A DNA stretch of 50,007 nucleotides from Polymyxa betae (taxonomy: Eukaryota; Endomyxa; Phytomyxea; Plasmodiophorida; Plasmodiophoridae): assembly GCA_003693705.1 (NCBI GenBank), contig RBZT01000181.1:1-50007 (forward strand), in the 5' to 3' direction. Positions 11,467-20,235 of this stretch are shown piece after piece (positions within the stretch are counted from its first letter, which is position 1; each line of letters opens with the position of its first letter). Position numbers and translations under genes: made by a program. The notes below the pieces were generated by a model, which made no database searches, was not told the origin of the DNA, and worked only from the letters and a program-made list of their open reading frames with translations.

Positions 11467-13598
11467 TTACTGAATTAAACAGTTTCCTGACTTTAAACGC
11501 AGTGAAGATCGTTGGCGATCAGCAAGACGGTCAGATGTTTGTTCCATTACATCCTCCGTATCCGAATTCAAAATCGACTCTTCTGACACCGCTTCGGCTC
11601 CTACTAACAGCGATTTAGCGATGCCGAACATTCAGTCAACATTATTGATTAATCTTCTTTCGACAAAAACGAAACAAAAAATGAAAATTTTGGACAAAAC
11701 CGAAATTCAACAGGTTTAACAGGACACAAATTCTCATTGACAGAAACTTATAACTCGAAATACCTTCGTGAAATTTTGGTGCAGACGCAAGTAGAGAATA
11801 TCGAACGGTTTCACAATCAGCAGGAGGCTGCCTTCGGATCGGATACTGTCTCCTGGTAGATGAGCCGCCAGCTGCATCGGAGATTGTAGCAGCAAGGTCC
11901 ACAGCATCATCAGGAGATAAATGACTGTCGAACTCGTGGCCAGCGGTGCTTGATACATCTTCACCTATATAGTATGAATTGATTGAAGATATCAAAAAAC
12001 AAATGAAAAGTAACAATACAAATGTAGAGATTCGGAATATATGAAGCAGTTTGACTAAAACGACAAAAAGAATCATACCTCCTTGAATGATTGGCAGCAA
12101 TGGACTGCCTGGCTCTTTGACAGCGGTCGCCGATACATTTACCACTATACAGCAAGATCAAAAGGCGCAAGGAATAACAACATAATAACAGAGTACAAAA
12201 CGTTGATTTTAACCAAAGCGCATTCTCTCCGAATGAAAATGACTCGTACCTTCAACCAAGGTCGACGACGGACTGCAGGATTGTTGGCCAGCGGTACTCG
12301 ACTCATTACCAACTATATACAGCAGGATTTGTGAGGATTGCAGCGAGATATACCACGCAAGACAAAAAAGAAAAAAAATAGATCATTTGGAAATACGAAC
12401 GAAACTGTCAAAAAACAATCGGACCTTCGGGTATCAAAGCGGACGAAGGACGGTCGGATTCTTGAGTTGCGGCCCCCGATAGTTCCACTACAGAGCACAG
12501 TTAGCAAACAGGTGCCAAAAACACAGAAAAACAATTACAAAAAAGGAATGGACCAAGTAAAAAAACACGATACCTTCTTTTAACAAGGTTGATGAAGGAG
12601 TGTGATTCTCTTGACCAGGAATCTCCGATACATGTCCTATAGACAATAATCAGCACAGTAAAATTAGCACGAAAAATCAATGCGAAAGAAACACAGCTCT
12701 GGAAGAAAAAAAATGTGAAGCTGAGCAGAAATTTCCGACCTTGTATTAAAGAGACGACAGAATGGCTGTTAGATTCTTGACCAGCGGTCCCCGATAGTTG
12801 TACTAAGCATGATTAGAGACAAATGCAGAGTAGAAAGCCAACTTCTAAACAGAGAAAACACAAAAACAAAAAAACCACCAGAACAACAAATAAAATCATC
12901 AGACCTTCTTCTATTAAAGAGAGGACCGAAGGTGATTCTGTGCGCAGCCGCTTCATGCAAGGTTCGAAGGTGGGCGTCAATTCCGAGACCGTGACGGCTG
13001 GCGGTGATATGACGTCTTGGCAATCGAAAATGGCAGCGTAGGGCTCTCCGGAGGCCTCGCCTGACGTGCCAAACAGCTCCGTGCCGATATCCCTGGTCCG
13101 TCGATAGTAGATCATGACGGTTTGATTCGTATACGGACGGCGGTCGCCGAATCGCGCGGACATCGAGCTGGCGACCGTCCGCCAGTCGTTACGGTGAACG
13201 GCGACCAGGTCGCTCAGGTAACGATTTTCTTCCGCGGTCCAGAGATTGCGGCCACGTTTCCTTTTGACAGCGGCCCTGGGAGAGGCGGCGCGAACCGGCG
13301 GCTGGCGGTCGTGTTGGTCCATCAAGTCCGAGAGCGATTGCGGACCGGCGAATGGTATGGTTGGGGCGGCCCGCGACCCCTCGAACGTCTGATTATGGCC
13401 TTGGACGATACTCTCGGCGATCTGTACGGCATCGTCCCTGAGCTGGACGTGATCGTTCGTGTTGCTGTTCATGTTACAGGAGGGCGTGGTAACAGAGGCG
13501 TCCAGGCAGGGGATGCTTTGAAGAATATCGACCTGCGAGAACGAGAGGTGAGAGAATGGAGGAGTGCGATGGAAACGCCGGAAATACCGCCACGGCAT
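11467..13598 (-). CDS. SANT/Myb-domain protein with tandem mini-exon array, 8 exons
   Basis: Probable nuclear DNA- or chromatin-binding protein. Minus-strand exons: 13598-12905, 12802-12740, 12636-12574, 12487-12425, 12312-12250, 12144-12079, 11964-11764, 11603-11467; all introns are phase 1 and the joined frame gives 449 residues. A basic KRKRGRN precedes one SANT/Myb helix-turn-helix at about residues 118-168 with spaced aromatics W120, W139 and Y164-Y165. The five internal exons are four of 63 nt and one of 66 nt and are obvious duplicates; each encodes a Ser/Glu-rich unit (about VxLSGTAGQES then a PSS-L-x-EG end). The start codon and the first 20 residues are uncertain, since a CAG acceptor-like site falls at residue 21-22. 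No function beyond the SANT domain is recognisable. Confidence 0.75.
11965..12904 (-). repeat. Tandem array of duplicated mini-exons and their introns
   Basis: Five phase-1 exons of 63, 63, 63, 63 and 66 nt recur with period about 150-180 bp, separated by introns of 86-114 bp that also resemble one another (TATAG-type acceptors, GAAG-GT donors, T-rich interior). The end of the preceding large exon and the start of the following 201-nt exon carry half units. This is direct exon-plus-intron tandem duplication followed by divergence. Confidence 0.88.
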
Positions 13599-13919
13599 TG
13601 ACGGCAACAATCAACAAAACCAAAACACCAACTCCGTGTTATCGAATGTGAACAAAACAATCGAAAACGAATTCTGGCGACGTTCAAACACACAATCCAA
13701 ACTTGCTGTCAAATATGCTGTAAAAAATAAGACAGGAGCTATAAACAGAACCCAAAACATAAGGCGCGATCGCCCAAAAACTATCATGATACGATGTTAA
13801 AATCAGAACAATTCCCGCTGAAAAATAGAAATAAGGAAAATTTAGATTGAAAAAATATCACAATTGTATGGAAACAAAAGGACGCAGGAATACTAAAAGA
13901 ACAAATCGAAACCCTAACC

Positions 13920-14363
13920 CTAAATGGAACTCAAAGCTAAATATACAATATCTGTCTGAGACGAGGCAGGGGGCTGCGTCGAGCTATGAACAGCCTCGCC
14001 TTTCTTGTCATCGTCGTCTTCACCCATTTCTCTCGATAGATTGACGGCGATATTCGCCAGCGACTCCAGCGGCTGTAGCGGGAGTCGCTCGTCGTCCATC
14101 CAGAGACCAGAGCGCCCCGGGGGTCTCTGTGAACCGGCGCCCAGCAGCGACTCCAGCGCTGTCGTGCCTAGCTCGGCCTCCGGCTTCACGCGACAAAGTT
14201 GCCGATAACGCAGATCGAGACGCAGCTGCCGGTACGGGCGCAGCTGGCCGAATCGGCGCTCCATGCCGCGGCCGATCTGTACCCAGCGCCGGCTGGCGCC
14301 ATAGCGGCCGACGAGCTCGTCCAGATAGGCGATCTCGGCCAACGACCAATTCGGGTAGCGCAT
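13920..14363 (-). CDS. Small single-SANT/Myb-domain protein
   Basis: A 147-codon intronless frame with a true ATG. Residues 4-55 form a SANT/Myb-like domain (NWSLAEIAYLDELV, then RRWVQIGRGMERRFG and a third helix ending LRYRQL). The pattern of aromatic residues and RFG-x-LRPY closely parallels the RFGDRRPY of the neighbouring SANT gene, so the two are likely tandem paralogues in the same orientation. The C-terminal half is acidic, with a run of Asp followed by Lys. The TAG stop is the TAG of a TTTAGGG tract (13911-13922), so a telomere-like sequence forms the end of the gene. Target and role unknown. Confidence 0.65.
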   Translation of the reverse strand: MRYPNWSLAEIAYLDELVGRYGASRRWVQIGRGMERRFGQLRPYRQLRLDLRYRQLCRVKPEAELGTTALESLLGAGSQRPPGRSGLWMDDERLPLQPLESLANIAVNLSREMGEDDDDKKGEAVHSSTQPPASSQTDIVYLALSSI

Positions 14364-14378
14364 GAAGAGTGATGTATG

Positions 14379-14395
14379 AGAGAGAGAGAGAGAGA
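14379..14395 (+). repeat. (GA)n microsatellite upstream of the small SANT gene
   Basis: Seventeen bases of alternating GA directly 5' of the SANT gene. A second (GA)n tract of similar length lies at about 23310-23333. Confidence 0.8.
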
Positions 14396-15002
14396 ATGAG
14401 TGGGACCTGCGCCTCTGCTAAACCTAACACGTTACGGGAAGGTGCGGCCTCTCCGGGGGGAGTCCAGCTAAGCGTCGTCCGTCACAGCGCACTTTTTTTT
14501 GGGAGGATCGCTTCTTATGGTCGAGCTCCTGTATGAGAATGTTGGTAGTGAGGTTTTACTCGGTGCCAGGCGCTGGAAACTTTCAAACAACTCCGCGCTA
14601 TTTTTTGGGATTGTTTTAGGGATTGTAGGTCAGCAGTTGAAAAATGTCATTGACAAACAGAACAGAAAAGGCGAGTCAGAACACAAAAGTTGATATAATT
14701 GATTGTTTTTCCTACAATATTTAATGGTTCATATCAGTTACGAAGGTTTTTGGGGTTTATGGTCAACCATATCGGAGACTTGGTCTGTTTATCACTCAGA
14801 ACTGGTATATATTTCAATTGTAAAAACTTTATGTAGCTGTTGTGGCGGCCGCTGTCTTTAGGCTGATTCAACAGGTGCCATGGAAACCTTTGCCTTTGTA
14901 ACTTCTGTTAAAAAACCATCCTGTTTTCCTGCAGTGCAAAGTCAGAAGAAAAATTGCATTTGAGAATTCAGCTCAAGAATCTCATGATAGTGTTATCAGA
15001 TT
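14396..15002. other. Spacer, no supported gene
   Basis: AT-rich; short frames only. Presumably includes the promoter of the small SANT gene on the minus strand. Confidence 0.4.
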
Positions 15003-15695
15003 CTCTTTGACTCAGAGACCCATCTGTAGTCCAGTCAATTATCGGCGAAGACTGCTTGGACAGCAGATGGCATTTTAATAGCACCAATCAGTTCAACTGT
15101 TTTCTCGTAAGCAGAACCAACCCAGTATAAACAGACCCTCGGCAATATTTCTGAATCATCTTCGCGCTTGTAGTTATTCCATGGTCAAAACATTGGCTCA
15201 AAACTCTTACATACTATCTATTAGCTATTTGCGTTTAGGAAAACCAAAAAAACCAAATACTTGAATCATCCAAATATAGCCAAATCAACATATTTAGGTT
15301 GAATATTCTGCGAGTATTGCGCAGAAATTTGCATAAGTCCATGATGCGAAGATTGCAGAGCACACATTAACTTCCTATTGGATAGAGATTTTAACTTCGA
15401 AAGGTTGATCGCCTTCGTATTGAAATCGCGAAAACTATTGTATTATCCAGACTTCATGAAGCTTATTGGGCCGGCAACAAGGGATTGAGGCTGAGTACAA
15501 AGCGCTTCTGAGAGCGACGAAATCCCTGTTACGCAGCAGGAACTAAGAATGAATTGGCTGATGCAATTTTGCTAGAACGATACACTCTGCAAAAGAGCTC
15601 AACCGTCCTATGAAACCAAAAGAATAGGAGATCGTCCTGTCTAAATGTGAAGAAATCATGATCCAATCCGTGGAAGAGTGAGTTCAAACCCTAGT
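15003..15695 (+). repeat. Dispersed repeat R, copy 1
   Basis: This stretch aligns by eye with 15727-17120 once the insertion in that copy is removed, and its 3' part with about 19846-20235. Shared landmarks in order: a CATCTGTAGTC block, CAGTTCAACTGTTTTCTC, CGGCAATATTTCTG, CCATGATGC, CAGACTTCATGAAGC, GAAATCCCTGTTACGCAGCAG, then TTCAAACCCTA at the end. No reading frame is conserved among copies, so it is non-coding or long decayed. Family unknown. Confidence 0.75.
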
Positions 15696-15726
15696 GTTAT
15701 CAGATGCTCTTACATCAATGCCATTA

Positions 15727-17120
15727 AATTAGAGACGCATCTGTAGTCCCGTCGATTTTTTTTTCGGCGAAGACCGCTTGGACCACAGATGCTATTTTGA
15801 CAGCAGCGCCAAACAGTTCAACTGTTTTCTCTTAAATATAGCCGGCCCAATCTCCCTCGGCAATATTTCTGCTTCACCTTCGCGCCTGAGGTCATTCCAT
15901 GGTCTAATCAATGGCTCGAATCTCTTGAATGATATGAATAGCTTTGGTATTAACCGAAAGCACCAAAAAAGCAATACATGAAGCATCGATATAGAGCCAA
16001 TATCGACAAATTACCGTTAAAAATTCTGCGATTTTAACATAAGTCCATGATGCAAAGTTTTGCAGAGCAAACTTTCTCATCCTATTGCATCGAGATTTTT
16101 CACTTATTGGCAGGCCACTTTAAATAGTGGTTTTGTCCTATTTACCTAAATAGCTTATTTAGTGCTCACCGCCAAAGTTGTTTAGTGTTATTTAGTGAAA
16201 CCGCGTGTATTGTCAGTAATAGACTCTGTTCCTCCCTCAAAACGACTGCAATGCGAAGGACTGATCGGCATGAAGGATTTCTTCATATGAGAAGTCGGTC
16301 ATTGATCCTCATTTTCGAAGTATCGAAGAAGCGTGTTCTGAAGATCTGTTTGCCCTCGAAATATTGTCGCTTCTCCTCAACAGAACATAGCTCATACAGT
16401 TCCCAATCAGATTGATGCTGTAACATTAGATGCTGTTTATATAGTATTGGGTCCGAAACTTTTCAAAGAACTTGACGTTGGTGGTCCGCATGCGTTTCCC
16501 ACCAACATTCTCTTTCTTCCCAGAACACAGAAAACAGCGAACCGAAATAACCAGTTGGCTGTCAGGATCTCTGGCAGTGATTTTTTTCACACCAAATTCA
16601 GTGCAATGGTCCTTGTTGAAAGCAGGGCCCTGCTTGTTGGTCCATGGCTGAAACTGATATCCAAAAGATGATTTTTTCCCCACGTAAAACGTCGAAAAGA
16701 GAGAGAAACATACGCTACCCCTATATGGGCCACGGACTGGGCTGCGCTTATTTAATGCTCGCCGCAAAATTTTTTTAGTGATATTTAGTGAGCGTCCCAT
16801 ACAAGGACATTATTTAAAGTGGCCTGCTTATAGGACTTGATCGCATTATCAATGAAATATCGAAAATTGTGATATCCTCATCCAGACTTCATGAAGCATA
16901 TTGGGCCTGCAAAAAGGGATTGAGGCAGAGTACAAAGCGCTTTTGAGAGCGACGAAATCCCTGTTACGCAGCAGGAGCTAAGAATGAATTGGCTGATGCG
17001 ATTTCGCATGAACAATACATTCTACAAAAGGGATCAACAATCCGATGAAACCAAAGGATATCGTCCTGTCTAAATGTGAAGAAATCATGATTCAATCCGT
17101 GCAATAGGGAATTCCAAACC
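15727..17120 (+). repeat. Dispersed repeat R, copy 2, interrupted by a hAT-like element
   Basis: Same landmarks as copy 1, but split at about 16110 by a 716-bp inserted element. The sequence resumes at 16835. This copy forms the left end of the tandem segmental duplication that carries the paired genes at 17.6 and 20.7 kb. Confidence 0.75.
16111..16826. mobile_element. Non-autonomous hAT-like DNA transposon with 8-bp target duplication
   Basis: Both ends read CAGGCCACTTTAAATA inward. The flanks are CTTATTGG (16103-16110) and CTTATAGG (16827-16834), an 8-bp duplication with one mismatch, the hAT hallmark. Repeat copies 1 and 3 supply uninterrupted versions of the site. Inside, a minus-strand frame (about 16440-16640) encodes DPDSQ-V, CFLC and a K/R-rich KRMRTTNVKFF block resembling the BED-like zinc-finger segment found in many oomycete hAT-type transposases. 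No transposase core is present, so movement would need a helper element. Confidence 0.82.
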
Positions 17121-19845
17121 CTAATGCGGTGCTACAGGGCCCACGGCACTTTGCCCCAGGGCGACCTCAACAAATTCGAAACCTGATTGTGTCGATGCTC
17201 AATGCTCTACCAAATGCGGATGTTGGATTGTAGGTGGGTCTAGTACGACCGCGGATTCGACCCGGTCTTGATCATCACGGTATCAAGACGCCTGCCCTCT
17301 TCCGATAGTAACTTCGGCTCGGCAATGGATATCACTTGTGTCAGGTTCCGCACTCCGAATCTGACTGACGATGTCATTCTCCGAATGAATCAGCGACATC
17401 TACGGCATTACATCAATGCGAAAGCGGTGAATTGAAGTTTCGGCAACCATCGGCGAATGGAGCAGAAATCACAATTCCTTCACTTGACACATTTGTCCTA
17501 GAAAAGGCCAAATAGCTATGCGCAGCATAACATAGAGCGTGTAGGAAAGGTACCAAGATAGAGCGGGTCTTCATGACGGGTACTCCAGCTGAAAAATTTA
17601 TGAAATTACGCATGCGGATCTATCCGGGGCCATGTTCTGTCTGTACTTAGTGATTATGGGCCTGAAGATGGGCGATTGGGAGAGCAAATCCAGAATCTTG
17701 TGATTTTCTTCGGAAATGAGACAGTCCACGAGCCTGCCGAAATGGCGCGGATATCGGCGGACCCGCTGCCAGAACATCGCCGTCCGAATCAGGGCCTGCA
17801 TATGGGCCGAGCCGAACCCCGCCACGGACTGATTGTCGAGCTCGCGGAAATCGAAAATCGCCCAGGGTTTGGAGTACAGGAGCGGAAACAGGCGCGGAAC
17901 GGACTCCGCGTCCACATGGATATAGTGTAGATAGCCGTACAGATGGAAACGGATTCCGTAACGAAGCAGAACCAGTACGACGGCGGGGTCGTGCAGTTGA
18001 AGATCCTGAGTCCACGACTGTTTCAGAAGCTCGTCGGCAACGGCGAAATTATTCGGGAAGACGCGGTCGAAGGGAGGCGGAAACCGCCTGCGGACCGTCT
18101 GGACGACGGAGTCCGGGAGTCGGCGAGTCCGGGAGAAGAGCGGCGTCTGGACCAGTTCTCGTATGATGGCGATAATCGGTTCCGGAATGCCGTCCGTCGG
18201 GACCCCGAAACGGATCGGAATCCGTAAGGCGTAACCCCAGCAGGACCGGGTGCTTGGCGGCACACGCCACGGCATTCGATAGACAGCCCGGCAAGCAGCC
18301 CAACAGCACGCTCTTCACATCCCAAGTTAACGTCTCATCATGGAGCAGGCGGTCGCACAGGCTCACGACGTAGGCCGGCGCGACTTCTTTGAGCAGCGTT
18401 CGAAACTCCAGTTGGCGGACGCGAACCTCGTCGATCATGGTTTGCATGAAACGCGGGAACTCCGAGTCCGGAATGGGCCAGTACACGAGCTGGTGCAGAA
18501 AGGGGACCAAGCCGAGGACGCCGTGCATGGCCCGGCTCGTCTGCATGAGACTCACTAGGGCGAGATAATCGTCGATGATGTACCTGATCGTCTTCATGAG
18601 CAGAGGCCGGGGCAGCGACTTCAAGAGATCGTCACATCTGGTCATGAATGGATCTTGTAACAAGACACCACTAATTCAACTATGAAGCGAAGGTCAAATG
18701 AAAGGGTGGCGTGACCCGCGCAGTAAATTCTGCGCGACTGGGCCCAGCAATCTGCAAATAGAATGGCGAAGCGTTGCAGATCCGTTCTGCTTTGTGCCAT
18801 GTAGTTTGGTTAGAATCCCCTATTCCGGGCAAGAATCAGTGATTGAGTCATGTTAGGGTTGAGATATCATGATTGTTTGTCATCCGTTTAATTTCCGAGT
18901 CATTCCGATTGCGAAACAAGTTCCGTAAATGACAGCACTGATGAGCGCGATTTCCTTCCATTTCGATACTCCTATCATATAATCCCAAAAGGAATAAATT
19001 CCTTTGTGAAATGGAATTCACTATCTCCAAAATTTTTTGTTTTTCAGAACTCACTGTTCGCGATTGCTGAGAGCAGTTTTGAGGTCTACCGAACTCGGCT
19101 CTATTTCTCACTCTTCGTTACCGACAGTCAGACACCGTCAGTCCATCCGAGAGGGTTACGTTACTGAAATTCAGCGAGGCTCTCGGTTGAGCGATTTACA
19201 AATCTGGAATATTTACGGACTATTTTGTTTCAAAACCTGAATTAGACCGAAGCAGCCCTTCTGCAAGTCATCACGGCGGGGCCTCATGACATCATTAATG
19301 TCTCCTATATAAACACACTCTCGATTGTTGTCGTGGATCTAAACAATCTCGCTGTAGGTAGGATAAACCAGATCATGATTTAGCATCTCGTCAAGGTTAT
19401 CTTCGGGTACTGGCCCTTGCAGGCCTCTCTGGTCTCATGCTTACAGCGGCTTGTAGTTTGTTTCGAAGAATTCCTGCTTGGTAATCGTAATTAGATGGAA
19501 TACTTAGAAAGGGTGGCGTTATGTCATCGTGAAAAGGGGAAATTTTGTGTTGATGCTTGTTGATGATCCAGAATGGCACGAATGCCATCGAACAATCACC
19601 TTGTTAATGTCCAATCTTGTTTTACAGCACTCTGGAATAAGTGTTCAGCGTATCCAGAAGCTTCCACAGAAATTCTTTGAAATTTTTCAAGAAAAAGTTG
19701 CGGCCAACGGATCTAAATGGATCAATTGTGATTGGAGTCAGAAAATCAGATTCAAGATCACGCACTGTTTTTCATTCTGTTCAAACCTTCCTCGTAACGG
19801 ATCGCGATACCATTCATAGTGCTGTTGGTGTTCATTTGTCAATTG
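17105..19845. repeat. Segmental tandem duplication, unit 1
   Basis: The interval aligns along its length with 20222-23203 in the same orientation, including downstream non-coding sequence, the gene, its promoter side (CGCGCAGWAAATT and CTCATGTTAGGGTTG landmarks) and farther flanking DNA. With repeat R in front, the whole unit runs about 15.73-19.85 kb. Divergence is visible throughout, so the duplication is not recent. Confidence 0.8.
17598..18645 (-). pseudogene. F-box-like helical protein, copy 1, broken by 4-bp duplication
   Basis: Intronless frame from the ATG at 18645 (MTRCDDLLKSLPRPLL). The first 40 residues resemble an F-box (LPRPLL, then YLALVSLMQTSRAMHGVL), which would bind SKP1 in a ubiquitin ligase; this is only a pattern match. 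The remainder is helical with no family I recognise. At 18191-18198 a CGTC is tandemly duplicated relative to copy 2, shifting the frame about 150 codons in; the paralogous reading continues in the new frame to a stop at 17598. Copy 2 lies 3132 bp away in the same orientation. The last 15 residues also differ from copy 2. Confidence 0.7.
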
Positions 19846-20235
19846 AATGCAATAATTGCGCAGGAATTTGAAGATGTCCATGATGCGAAGATTAGAGCAA
19901 ACCTTCCTGTCCAATTGCAGAGAGATTTCAACTTAGACAGCTTAATCTCCTTATTATTGAAAGGTTGAAAACTTTGATATCATCGTCCGGACTTCATAAA
20001 GCGTATAGGGCCAGCAACAAGGGTTTGAGGCACAATACAAAGCTGTAATGCAGCTGGAGCTAAGAAGAAATTGGCGGATTCTCTTTCTCTGGAGCAATTC
20101 ATTTTGCAAAAATCTCAACATTCAGGCTGTATTGAAACTAAAGATATGAAGATCGTGATGTCAAAATGCACAGAATCATAATACAATCCGTGCTTAGACT
20201 CGAGTAACATAGTGACCGCGAGTTCCAAACCCTAA
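19846..20235 (+). repeat. Dispersed repeat R, copy 3 (3' part)
   Basis: Matches the 3' half of copies 1 and 2 (CCATGATGCGAAGAT, CAATTGCAGAGAGATTT, GGACTTCATAAAGCG, then TTCCAAACCCTAA). It carries no insertion at the site where copy 2 holds the hAT-like element, so it serves as an empty-site control. Confidence 0.7.

Noticed and set aside
13122-13601. 159-codon plus-strand frame
   Set aside because: It is antisense to the SANT-domain exon, whose minus-strand reading has a recognisable domain and clean splice junctions.
17160-17215. tRNA-like boxes on the minus strand (TTTGGTAGAGCATTGAG and GGTTTCGAATT)
   Set aside because: No acceptor stem or proper 7-base anticodon loop can be formed, and the second duplication unit lacks the first box. 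Possibly a decayed tRNA-derived repeat, but not a tRNA gene.
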